Assembly: GCA_965226695.1 (NCBI GenBank)
Contig: OZ245405.1
Location: 1,922,001 to 1,986,000, forward strand
DNA: 64,000 nucleotides
From: CATOSD01 sp965226695
Lineage (GTDB): Bacteria > Chloroflexota > Dehalococcoidia > Lucifugimonadales > CATOSD01
Direction: 5' to 3'
This document shows, piece after piece, positions 10,085 to 19,200 of this stretch. Positions within the stretch are counted from its first letter, which is position 1. Each line of letters starts with the position of its first letter. Made by a program: the position numbers and the translations under genes. The notes beneath the pieces are model-generated. The model saw nothing but the letters and a program-made list of their open reading frames with translations, made no database searches and was not told the origin of the DNA.

Positions 10085-10232
10085 GCGGAAGACGCCATCC
10101 CCACGCTCCGCGTTACCGGTTAGCGCAGGACCGGGCCGAAGCAGTCCCGAAGTGACCTAGCTATCAAGCGGATGTTGCCCGAAAATGTATACATTCGCGT
10201 ATAAAACTGAACACCCTTGTCGAGGTCAGAAA

Positions 10233-11075
10233 GTGTTGAAGTTCCTGCTGTGGACCGCTGTCTCCGCATTGTTTCTCCTTGCATGTTCCCGGGCGGAAAC
10301 TCCAACGCCCCAACCCACTGCGACACCCATGCCAGTGCCGACGGAAACCCCCGTGCCGGCACCGACCGCAACGGCCACTCCGAAGCCTGCCGCCACGCCC
10401 ACGCCCGTACCTATCAGCGTTCCGACCGCAGCAGCCACCCAGGCGCCGAAGCCTGCGGATACTCCCATATCCGGGCCTAGTGCTTCCATCAGCGAGCAAG
10501 GGCAACTCAGTTCGCTCGACTTAGATGACCCTGAGGCCTTTGTATCCGGCCTGTCGGAGGCAGAACAGGCCTGCCTGTCGGGGAATTTGGAATCAACACA
10601 GGTTCCGCTTCTGCTAGCCAGTCCCGAGTTGGCGGGAGCGGAAGAGGCGACGACGTTCTTGGACTGCCTGGAGCAGGAAACGGCCTTGCGCCTGTTTTTG
10701 AGCGGATTCGTTGAGCCGGGCAGCTCTCTAAGTACGGAGAGTTCGGCTTGTATTCGCGGCGGTTCCGGTCAGATGGACGTCAAGGGCGTTATGCTCGCCG
10801 GGTTAAGCGGAGATGAGGAGACCGCGATGGTGCAGGGAATGGGGCTGTTCGTGCTGGCCCTGTCGTGTCTGAACGAGGAAGAATCGCAGGCAGCGGTCTC
10901 AGCGCTTGGCGCCAGTCCGGGGGAGCTTGAGAACCTGAAGTGCGTCTTGAGCGAGCTGGACGGTCCAGAGGGCATGGTCCGGGCACTCCAACCTGAGAAT
11001 GGGGGTCCGCCGACCGAGTTCTTCGAAGCGGTCTTCAAGTGTGGTCTCAGCATGATGGGGCCACCGGGGCAGTAG
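10233..11075 (+). CDS. Lipoprotein with Thr/Pro-rich linker and unknown helical domain
   Basis: I choose GTG 10233, not the upstream ATG 10185, because it gives a clean lipoprotein signal: VLKFLLWTAVSALFLLAC, with lipobox LLAC, preceded by GAGG. After the lipidated Cys comes about 65 residues of TPxP-type linker (PTPQPTATPMPVPTETPVP and similar), typical for Chloroflexota surface proteins. A domain of about 180 residues follows, with SGLSEAEQACLSGNL, EEATTFLDCLEQETALRLFLSGF, SACIRGG and LKCVLSEL. It has five spaced Cys residues and mostly helical, acidic sequence. The repeated xxACL/xxDCLE pattern suggests duplicated helical hairpins. Function unknown; outer-face envelope location is inferred. 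Confidence 0.75.
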   Translation: MLKFLLWTAVSALFLLACSRAETPTPQPTATPMPVPTETPVPAPTATATPKPAATPTPVPISVPTAAATQAPKPADTPISGPSASISEQGQLSSLDLDDPEAFVSGLSEAEQACLSGNLESTQVPLLLASPELAGAEEATTFLDCLEQETALRLFLSGFVEPGSSLSTESSACIRGGSGQMDVKGVMLAGLSGDEETAMVQGMGLFVLALSCLNEEESQAAVSALGASPGELENLKCVLSELDGPEGMVRALQPENGGPPTEFFEAVFKCGLSMMGPPGQ

Positions 11076-11098
11076 TCCGGCTGGCCGCGGTTCCCGGG

Positions 11099-11471
11099 TC
11101 AGTTTGAGAGAGGCTCGATCAGGACCAGTGCTCCGGCAGGGACGCACTTCAGCATCTCCAGTTCGCCTCTCATCTGGCCGATGACGGTAACCGGGCTGGC
11201 CGGGCGGATTTCGTCTCCCCGACTGGCAGGGGTGCGACCAAAGAACATGCAGAAGGCGCGGCCAGTATGCCAAGTCGCCCAGGTCGACTACTTCCTGCCT
11301 GGGCTCTTCGTCGGGTGGGACAGGGATGCCGAAGTAGATCTCGTCTCCCCACAAGTTTGCGGAGGCCTGGATCGGCAGCGCCTTCCAGACGAGAGACGCG
11401 GTGGCTGTGTCGTTGAGAGATGCGAACACCGCAATCTCGCCCGCCGTAATGTTGATTTCGCGTTCACTCAT
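11099..11471 (-). pseudogene. Cyclophilin-like fold protein (PF04126 type), one frameshift
   Basis: The ATG at 11471 follows AGGAGG at good spacing. The first frame reads INITAGEIAVFASLNDTATASLVWKALPI, shown here as ITAGEIAVFASLND and WKALPIQASANLWGDEIYF, ending EVVDLGDLAYWP. That is the hallmark of the small cyclophilin-like domain found in many archaea and Chloroflexota. Just after YWP (about 11257) the frame shifts; the correct continuation is AFCMFFGRTPASRGDEIRP, then SPVTVIGQMRGELEML and the stop at 11099. The full product would be about 120 aa, the usual size. The indel lies in a GC-rich ccgcgcc stretch, so an assembly error is plausible. Family function is unknown. Confidence 0.72.
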
Positions 11472-11779
11472 TACGATGATCCTCCTTACCTGTCTTCCTG
11501 TGCGTCGCGGGACATTATGTTCAATTTGCCCCACGCTGTGCTCTGACAGGGAATCCGGGTGGTTGAGACTGGGCGTACCTCCCACCTGTCCACTCCCGTG
11601 CCGTGCTGTCGGTTGGCGTCCTGGTTCGCGTCGGGTAGGGCATGCCCATGCGTCCCAACCATGCCAACGCGATGTTATCAGGTTGCGCCTCAGGCGGGTG
11701 ACGCGTCGCCAGAACTCACGGCCAGTGTGCTATCCTGAAAATGTCTGAAGCACCCAGCCCGATACCAAGGAGGACCGCC

Positions 11780-12259
11780 GTGTCCCAGAAGCTGAAACAG
11801 GGCGATCGCTTTCCCACAGTCGAGTTGAATCTTACGGATGGCTCCACGGCGACGCTGCCGCGTGACATCCCAGGCCGATACCTTGCCCTTCTGTTCTACC
11901 GGGGCGAGTGGTGACCGTACTGCAGGCGGCAGTTGGCCGCCTACCAGCGGAAGATGGACGAACTCAAACAGCTTGGGGTGTCCGTCATAGGCGCCACCGT
12001 GGAAGACCGCGAGACGGCCGCCCGCATGGCGGAAGAGGTGGGGCTTTCATTCCCGATTGCCTACGGCGTGACCCCAGACAGCGTGGAGTCCCTCGCGCCG
12101 TGGTGGACGGAGGATGAACGCCACGGGCGCTATCTGCAGCCGACGGAGTTCCTATTGCGGCGGGGGATCGTACTGGGCTCCATGTACGCATCCGGCCCCA
12201 TCGGGCGCATGGACGTGGACGAGGCGACGGCGTTCATCAGGAATAGGGAGCGGCGGTAG
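11780..12259 (+). CDS. Peroxiredoxin-like candidate selenoprotein, in-frame TGA at the active site
   Basis: GTG 11780 follows a strong AAGGAGG. Read through the TGA at 11912-11914, the product is 160 aa and a complete AhpC/TSA-like redoxin: QGDRFPTVELNLTDG, then LLFYRGEW-U-PYCRRQLAAYQ, shown as FYRGEWUPYC, then GVSVIGATVEDRETAARMAEE and the closing LRRGIVLGSMY. The TGA falls exactly where the redox Cys of the CPYC motif should be, making UxxC. This is the pattern of known bacterial Sec-containing Prx-like proteins. A perfect hairpin lies just downstream (separate entry). Normal gene callers would begin at the ATG 11954 or an alternative start, losing the active site. Proposed role: thiol-dependent peroxide reduction. 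No sel genes are in the window, so Sec insertion is inferred. Confidence 0.82.
11912..11942 (+). promoter_or_regulatory. UGA codon plus candidate bacterial SECIS hairpin
   Basis: The in-frame TGA (11912-11914) is followed by a perfect 7-bp stem, AGGCGGC (11924-11930) pairing with GCCGCCT (11936-11942), around the loop AGTTG. The loop begins 16 nt after the UGA and has G at its second position, which fits the published bacterial SECIS consensus (loop 16-37 nt downstream, a G within the first two loop bases). The stem also codes for the conserved RRQLAAY residues, so some of the pairing could be chance in GC-rich coding DNA. Confidence 0.62.
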
Positions 12260-12448
12260 CGTTTCATGGCGATTGCCATATCCGGATCTCTCGTGAGATA
12301 GCGGTCGTCGCCGTTGGCGAGCCCAACCTGCACAGCACGATCCCAACTCCGCCGGACAGCGCGGAATGAACGCCGACCAGTTGGCCATACCCATGCATTG
12401 CATCGCACCGCCCTATCTCAGTTCGAGACAAGGGCAATGTGAACGTGT

Positions 12449-13138
12449 TCAGAGGCGTTTGAGTAAGCCCTCCGTGGTATAGTCGTCCAGCAGTCCGTTA
12501 TGCACGCACCAGAGCACCAACTCTTGCATCGTCCCGACCCTCAATTTTTGCTGGATGCCGTATATAGCGTTCCGGGCGGTCACCGGCTTGATCCCCCTCG
12601 CCTCCGCGATCCGAGCGTAGGACATACCCTGCGCGAAGGAGATGAGTATCTCCCGTTCCCTTGGAGTCAGCCCGCTCTCCGCTGCAGCATCTCCGGTCCC
12701 GGCGCCGTCGCGTAACGCCTTAAACGTCCTTCTCACAACGTCAACGGGCAAACGGAGCTCGCCTAGGGCCACGTCCCGCAGGGCTGACAGCAGTCGCTCC
12801 CTGTCGGTCTCTTTCTGGAGGTATCCGGTGGCGCCGGCGGCCACGGCCTCCACGACGGCGTCCTCCTCCGTCGAGGCGGTTAGCATGAGCACGCGGGTCT
12901 CGGGCGCGGACTCCATGATCTCCCGGCACGCCTCCACGCCATCCTTCCTCGGCATAATCACGTCCATCACCACCACGTCGGGCGATACCTCGGCGGCCAC
13001 CCTGACCGCCTCCTCGCCATCCGCCGCCTCTCCCACCACCTCGAATTCGCCGGACTGTTCCAGGACCTGCTTCAGGCCAACCCTCACGATTGAATGGTCG
13101 TCAACGATCATCACCCTTATGCGCTCGTCCGCCGACAT
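12449..13138 (-). CDS. NarL/FixJ-family response regulator
   Basis: 229 aa. The receiver domain (about 8-125) has the acidic pocket VDDH (Asp13, Asp14), phospho-acceptor Asp59 in VVVMDVIMPRKDG, the LTAS Thr, and YLQK Lys. The LuxR-type helix-turn-helix (about 158-215) starts GLTPREREILISFAQG and has the unusual recognition stretch SYARIAEARGIKPVTARNAI in place of the common SNKEIA. It follows the histidine kinase gene by 16 bp on the same strand and is almost certainly its partner, acting as a cytoplasmic transcription factor. The signal is unknown. Confidence 0.93.
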   Translation of the reverse strand: MSADERIRVMIVDDHSIVRVGLKQVLEQSGEFEVVGEAADGEEAVRVAAEVSPDVVVMDVIMPRKDGVEACREIMESAPETRVLMLTASTEEDAVVEAVAAGATGYLQKETDRERLLSALRDVALGELRLPVDVVRRTFKALRDGAGTGDAAAESGLTPREREILISFAQGMSYARIAEARGIKPVTARNAIYGIQQKLRVGTMQELVLWCVHNGLLDDYTTEGLLKRL

Positions 13139-13154
13139 CCCGGACCCCCTCTCA

Positions 13155-14405
13155 CTATCGTTCCCGCGGGATCACGCAGGTCACGGTCGCGCCGCCCATG
13201 GCGCCTCGCTGTTCCACGACGAGACGCCCGCCCAGCCGCTCGGCGGCCCTGCTCATGTTCGTGAAGCCGTTACCGCGCTCCGCGTAATCATCGGGAAGCC
13301 CGACCCCGTCATCCGACACCGACAGGCGACTATCCTCCTCGGCAAACACCAAGTCGATGACCACCCTGTTCGCTTTCGCATGGCGGTATGCGTTGGTGAG
13401 CGCGTTGTGCGCTATCGAGAAGAGCAGGCTCCTGGCCTCTATCGACAGCGGCGGCTCCTCCCCCGTGTGAGTCATCTCGACGGGCACCGAGGTGACGTTG
13501 GTAAAGCTGGTCGCGTGGGACCTGAGAGACCGGCTCAACTCCCTGCCCTCGTAGATACCGCCCATATTTATGGGACGCCGCAACTCCAATATGACGGACC
13601 GGGACAGCCGGGACGCCGCCTCGAGCGTGGCGGTCAGCTCCTGGTTCGCGCCTCCGGCAAGCGTCTTCGCCGTGTCGATGCCCAACCCAACCATGTACGC
13701 AGACTGGGCCACCGTGTCGTGAATGGCCTGGGACAGCTCGACCCGCTCACGCTGAAGCGCCCGCTCGCGCTCCACCGCCTGCCCCCATCTCATCCGCTCG
13801 AACCTGGTTGCCAGGTTGACCGCCGCCACGACCACATACATGACGGCTATCCTGGCCAGGAGCGTCTTCTCGTCCCCGGCCTCGGTGTCTATTCCATCCC
13901 CCACGGTCAGGCTGATCGCCACGTAGACGAGGGACGCTATCGTCACCCAGGCCATGTTGAGCCTGAAGGAATTGAACAGCACCGCCAAACCGGCCAGCGC
14001 GGGATAGTAGAACAGGTGGTGGAAGGAGTGACTGAAGCCATCGCTTAACGCCGCCGCTGCCGAAACAAGGAACACGTCCAACGCGTAGAGAGCCACAGGC
14101 CAGTGCCATGTGATGGGCCTGTTGGGCAGGAGACGGTAGTGAATGTACCCATTGAACCCGATCAACACTAGGAGGAGCAGCGGAAAGGGGGCATACCTGG
14201 CAACCCCGAAATACAGATAAGGGCGATACACCAGTTCAAAAAATAGTACGGCGATTACAAACCAGTGCGCTCTGACAGAAATGGTCGCCATGTACCTCAG
14301 TCCGTCCGGGTCGATCTGGTTGAGCGTCCAATCGTTTACCCGGAAGGCGTCGGTTGTCTTCGTGACTAGCTGCAGGACCCGGCTGTAGTGGGAATCGTGA
14401 GGCAT
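13155..14405 (-). CDS. Membrane histidine kinase, NarX/DegS (HisKA_3) type
   Basis: 416 aa. The N-terminal half has five to six membrane helices in the region of residues 40-205 (AHWFVIAVLFFELVY, LLLLVLIGFNGYIHY, LDVFLVSAAAAL, LARIAVMYVVVAAVN). A short coiled coil (RERALQRERVELSQ) leads to the HisKA_3 box AIHDTVAQSAY with phospho-His229. The C-terminal HATPase has NALTNAYRHAKAN and DDGVGLP. Lacking a periplasmic sensor domain, it probably senses a membrane-borne or intramembrane signal. It is first in a two-gene operon with the NarL-type regulator. Confidence 0.92.
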   Translation of the reverse strand: MPHDSHYSRVLQLVTKTTDAFRVNDWTLNQIDPDGLRYMATISVRAHWFVIAVLFFELVYRPYLYFGVARYAPFPLLLLVLIGFNGYIHYRLLPNRPITWHWPVALYALDVFLVSAAAALSDGFSHSFHHLFYYPALAGLAVLFNSFRLNMAWVTIASLVYVAISLTVGDGIDTEAGDEKTLLARIAVMYVVVAAVNLATRFERMRWGQAVERERALQRERVELSQAIHDTVAQSAYMVGLGIDTAKTLAGGANQELTATLEAASRLSRSVILELRRPINMGGIYEGRELSRSLRSHATSFTNVTSVPVEMTHTGEEPPLSIEARSLLFSIAHNALTNAYRHAKANRVVIDLVFAEEDSRLSVSDDGVGLPDDYAERGNGFTNMSRAAERLGGRLVVEQRGAMGGATVTCVIPRER

Positions 14406-14703
14406 CTCGTCTCCCGAACGACCGTGAGTCTTTGAGGCGTTTGATAGTTGCGGGCGGGCGTTCCACGCGCATCCTCAGTCAATCAATTTACTCAGCAGGG
14501 GTCATGTTCGCAAGAAGCATATGCCCTATCGACTATAGCGATAGTACCTGTGGTGAGGTCGCTACAGCTGGAGATGGGCGCAACTAGCCTAGAGCTGTGT
14601 GCGGCTATGAATGACTCTCTCCAAATCAGGCGGGGCCTAGGGTTGTGAGGTTCGTGCAGCGAGTGTGCACCTCTCAGAAGTGCTTTTGATTGTCTCTGGG
14701 TAA
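14406..14703. other. Intergenic region between the kinase and the surface-protein block
   Basis: No supported gene. This stretch holds the divergent promoters for the kinase operon and for the surface-protein block, but no clear -35/-10 pair stands out. It ends at the hairpin repeat listed next. Confidence 0.5.
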
Positions 14704-14744
14704 GGCAAGCGCCCCCTTCGAATGGGGCATTTGGTAATTGTCGG
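14704..14744 (+). repeat. 41-bp hairpin repeat upstream of surface-protein gene, copy A
   Basis: Starts ggcaagcgccccc and ends tttggtaattgtcgg. Arms CAAGCGCCCC (14706-14715) and GGGGCATTTG (14724-14733) form a stem with an 8-nt loop. It matches copy B (21601-21641) at 36 of 41 positions. Most differences lie in the loop, and one arm change keeps or restores pairing. It sits about 20 bp before the likely ATG of the next gene, so it would be in the 5' leader. It could be a cis-regulatory RNA, an operator, or the end of a small mobile repeat. Confidence 0.55.
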
Positions 14745-14764
14745 TGGCCAGGAAATCAGGGAAT

Positions 14765-16171
14765 ATGAGGCTGCTTAAGACGAGGGAGAGTCAATCGGAA
14801 GGACACCCTTTGCGGCAGTCCGACCTACAGGAGCGTAGCGTGGTCTTAGTTCGCGCGACCGGATTTAGGCTCACCCTCTGGACGGACGCCGCGCTGCTGG
14901 CGGTGACCGGCGCGCCCTGGGGCAGGCCCCAGAGCGCACTGGCCGCGCCGGACTGGCCCACGGGGCTCACCGCTACCGCCCTCGACCATGACACGGTGAG
15001 TCTGACCTGGAGCCACTCTGACGAGGACAACGTGGACCACTACCGGATCCTGCGCCGGTCATCGGACGAGAGCAGACTCAGTCAGATCGCCACGACGCGG
15101 GCCGCCTCCTTCCAGGATGACGGCCTGCAGCCCGAGACGAAGTACACGTGCTGTGTCAAGGCTGTGGGCTCCGAGGGCGCAGTCAGCGGGCGCTCGATCC
15201 GTAGTCAGACCACCACCGCCGCCGCGCCAACAATCACCCCGGTAACTCCCACCCCCGAGCCGACGCCGGAACACGTGCAAGCACAGGAGAACAAGAACGA
15301 TGAGCAGGGCCAAAACGCAACGCCGCGCTCCAACCACACAGTCGCTCCGACCAACTTGCGTGCAACCGAAATAACGATCACTTCCATCAAGTTCGAGTGG
15401 GCCGCCCCAACGGACAGCGCCGTTACTCACACCTTTATCAAATACACCGTTCTCGGCAATTCAACAGAACAAACCTACGCTGATGTTCGCACTTCGTACA
15501 CCGTGGTCAATCTGACACAGAACACACCCGTATACTTCGAACTGGCGTGGGCCACAGGTAGTGGCATTAACAGCCGCAGCTCCTTTACGACTCTGCAAGA
15601 TATATCCACGCGGTCAACGGGGTTCACGGATACGACCGTGTCCGCCAGTACGGCCTACACCTACCGCGACACCATCAAGTACCTGCCGTCTGGCGAGAGC
15701 AGTCCCAGCAATGGCAATGACGTGGACCTCGATGTCACCACCCCGGCGCTCTCCGACGTCGGCGCGCCCATCAACTTCAAGGTCACGAACGCCACGCTCA
15801 CAGACGGCGTCTACGTGTTAGCCAACCATGACGACGACCCGATACTCGATTGGGAGTACACCCCGATAACCATCACCATCACTGAGACTGATGATGGATA
15901 TACTCTTTACGGGCCGTATTCTTACCAAGGTTACGACGAGACCGGCTTCAAGTTCACCCGAAAATGGATCGACAGCGACGCCACGTGCGGCGCCAACTGC
16001 CCCTGGCTCCTGGTTGCTCTCAATAGGAGCGCCGGCCACACCCACTTCACCGACGACCTCATCGCCCCGGGCACCTATACGTTCCGCATCCGGGCACTGA
16101 ACGAAAACAAAAACCCGGGCGCGGCGGCCGAGATTACGCTCAGGGGGCAGCCGGCCCGGTACGGCCAGTGA
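14765..16171 (+). CDS. Secreted FN3-domain surface protein
   Basis: I prefer ATG 14765, preceded by CAGGGA, to the GTG/TTG-type start 27 bp upstream, giving 468 aa. A hydrophobic signal (WTDAALLAVTGAPW to ALAAP) precedes FN3 domain 1 (LTATALDHDTVSLTW to YTCCVKAVGSEG). A TPTPEPTPE linker follows, then FN3 domain 2 (NLRATEITITSIKFEW) with irregular repeats, and a C-terminal beta domain containing a Cys pair in CGANCPWL and ending in FRIRALNEN. No anchor motif is visible, so the protein may be released or held by partners. It begins a run of extracellular-protein genes, with a hairpin repeat in its leader. Binding target unknown. Confidence 0.75.
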   Translation: MRLLKTRESQSEGHPLRQSDLQERSVVLVRATGFRLTLWTDAALLAVTGAPWGRPQSALAAPDWPTGLTATALDHDTVSLTWSHSDEDNVDHYRILRRSSDESRLSQIATTRAASFQDDGLQPETKYTCCVKAVGSEGAVSGRSIRSQTTTAAAPTITPVTPTPEPTPEHVQAQENKNDEQGQNATPRSNHTVAPTNLRATEITITSIKFEWAAPTDSAVTHTFIKYTVLGNSTEQTYADVRTSYTVVNLTQNTPVYFELAWATGSGINSRSSFTTLQDISTRSTGFTDTTVSASTAYTYRDTIKYLPSGESSPSNGNDVDLDVTTPALSDVGAPINFKVTNATLTDGVYVLANHDDDPILDWEYTPITITITETDDGYTLYGPYSYQGYDETGFKFTRKWIDSDATCGANCPWLLVALNRSAGHTHFTDDLIAPGTYTFRIRALNENKNPGAAAEITLRGQPARYGQ

Positions 16172-16231
16172 GCAATCAGAAGAACCTGCGGCCGATAAGG
16201 TGGCGCCTGTGCGGTGGAGTCTAGTTAACAA

Positions 16232-19200
16232 ATGAAACTTCGCCGACCAGCGTTGCCCTGCGCCTCCGACGCCATTAGGGTGGTGGGTGCCGGTCCCTTT
16301 CTCGTTGCCGCGCTATGCCTCGCGGGAGCGTTGGCCGCATTCTTGGTCTACCCGGCTTATGCCCGGAGCGGCGATGAGGCGTCAGCTCCCTCCAACCTTA
16401 CCGCAGCGATAGCAGATAGCGGGGTAATCCTTAACTGGTCACCTCCGGTCCAGGACGCCGCTTCCGTCACGGGCTACAAGATACTGCGCCGGCGTCCGAA
16501 GGAGAGCGAGGGAACCCTGCCGGCCCTGGCGGCGGATACCGGCTCCACGGCCACCACCTACTTGGACGCCACGGCAAACGAGCCGGGGACACTCTACGTC
16601 TACCGGGTCAAGGCGCTTCGTGGCAGCGAGAAGAGCTCGAGGTCCAACTACGCCCGCGTCGACCTGCCCGGGGAAGCCGATGAGACTGAACCGACGCCGG
16701 CTCCCGCGTCCAGAGGCGTCACCGTCCAACAATCGGATGCCCAAAGCGGTGACCCGTGTCCAGGAGGGGACGATGACCCGACGCCAACGGAGATAGCTGT
16801 TTCAAACGTTCCCATCGTGGTGACCTCCACCACCGACAACTACTTTGTTCTCTACGCGAATGTGGGTGGAAATGATATTCCAGTCCAGGTGAAGCGTGGG
16901 GAGAGCGGCGCCACCACCTTAGAAGAGAACATCGAGGCGCTTCCGGCGTCAGACTACCGTGTGGAAAAGTATGCGGTTGCAGATCCGGCTGACGTGGATC
17001 GGGATTGCCTGGATGACTTGGCCGACCCATCGCCTCTGAATCATTCCCATAGACTTGAACTCGACCCTGAAGATGGGGCGATGATGATAGCTACCCGCGC
17101 CCGCTTCGAAGAGTTGGCCAATGCGGGTGTGGTGAAGTTTGTCCTGGTTGAGCTGACTTCATCGATGCCCGAGATCTACTTTCAGAACACCGAGAAGTAC
17201 TTCAGACACACCGAGTTCGCCGCCCTTTTGGGAATAGATGGCGGAAACACAGTCTGGGCCCCTGCGGAGATTAAGTATGATTCGAACATTCTCCTCAACG
17301 GAAATGAGGGTGTTTTCTACTACACGTTGAACCGCGAATACACCTCCTCTCAGATCGAGCGGATTCACACGTTGCTTGCGGCGAACTTGCCGGTGGTCGA
17401 CCACAACCTGGCCTACAGCCCGTGGTGGCTCTACGGGCTGCCGAGTGATTGGGTCCATGTTGAGAACCCCCGAGTTCCCGTGGTGGATGACGGGATTATT
17501 TTCCGTGACGTCAGCTTTAGCGCATTGAATGCCGGGGAGGGGTATGGGCGGCTGCAGGTATTGGAGCCCGATGACCGGCCCAATCCCCGTGACATTGTGC
17601 TCTATGAAACGCTGCCCAGTGAGCTTTCAAGGGTCGCGGGGATTATCAGCACGCAGCCACAGACGCCGCTCTCCCATGTTAACCTGCGGGCCAAGCAGGA
17701 CCAGATCCCCAATGCCTTCATTCGGGATGCCCTGGACAATGCGGAGATTTCCTCACTTGTTGGGCAGTACGTCTATTACCGGGTAACTGAGAATGCGTTT
17801 GAAATCCGCGAGGCTACGAAGGCGGAAGTCGATGCCCACTACGAGGCTTCCCGACCGACCGCGACCCAGACGCCGGTGCGGGACCTCTCGGTCACTGAGA
17901 TCACAGCGCTCAGCGACATTGGGTTCGACGACTGGGAAGCGTTCGGGGTGAAGGCGGCGAACGTGGCCGTGCTGGGGACTTTGGACTTCCCGGATGGCAC
18001 CGTTCCCGACGGATTTGCCGTGCCCTTCTATTTCTACGACGAGTTCATGAAGGCCAATGACCTCTATTCCAAGGTCTCAACCATGCTGGCCGACTCCACT
18101 TTCCAGACGGATTACGACACACAGCAGACTGAGCTCAAGGAGCTGCGCGATGCGATCAAGGACGCCACCACGCCGGACTGGATCATCACCGCGCTGGAGG
18201 AGATGCATGGCGGCCGTTTCACGGGGCGGTCGCTGCGCTATCGGTCCAGCACCAACAATGAGGACCTGCCGGAATTCAGCGGCGCCGGGCTGTACGACTC
18301 CAAGACGCAGGACCCCGACGAGACCGAGGAAGACGGGATCGACAAGTCGATCAAAGGGGTATGGGCGAGCCTCTGGAATTTCCGAGCTTTTGTAGAGCGG
18401 GAGTTCTATCGCATCGACCACAATAAAACGGCGATGGGGATCTTGGTGCATCCCAACTACACTGACGAGTGGGTGAATGGCGTAGCAGTCAGCTTTGACC
18501 CGCTCTATGACAAGGCAGGCCACCACTACATTAACAGTCAAGTGGGTGAGGATCTGGTCACCAATCCGGAGGCGTATTCGCTGCCAGAGGAGTTGCTGCT
18601 GAAGCCGGACGGTAGTTACACCATCCTGCACTACTCCAATCTAATTGAATCGGTGCGGTTGCTGATGAGTGACAGCCAATTGAAACAGCTCCGACGCCAC
18701 CTTGATACAATCCATGACCACTTCGAAGCGCTGTACAACCCCGCGGCCGGAGAACCGTTCGCCATGGAGATCGAGTTCAAGATCACCAGCCAGAATGCCC
18801 TGGCGATCAAGCAGGCTCGTCCCTGGGTCTTCGGTGGCGCTGCGCCGCCTTCGCCCGACAGGGCGGGAACAGCAGCCTTGCCGTCAAGACAACCTCAGGT
18901 TGTCGCGGTCCTGACCGCCACTCTGACGGACCCCGACGGCAGCATCTCCAACTTAACCTGGCAGTGGGCCAGTTCCCAGAATGGAAGCTCGAACTGGGCC
19001 TCTATCAGCGGGGCCGCATCGGCCAGGTACACGCCAGTGGATGGCGACGTGGGTAATTACCTGCGGGCGACCGCGTCCTACGCCGACGGCCACGGGACGG
19101 GTAAGAGCGCACAGGCGGTCTCGGCCAACCCGGTGGAGGATGCGCCGACGCCACCTCCGCCGCCACCTCCGCCACCGCCGGGCAACACGCCTCCGGCCTT

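Noticed and set aside
12642..14048. 468-residue plus-strand open frame
   Set aside because: It lies antisense to the response regulator and kinase genes, whose motifs are unmistakable, and its translation has no domain character.
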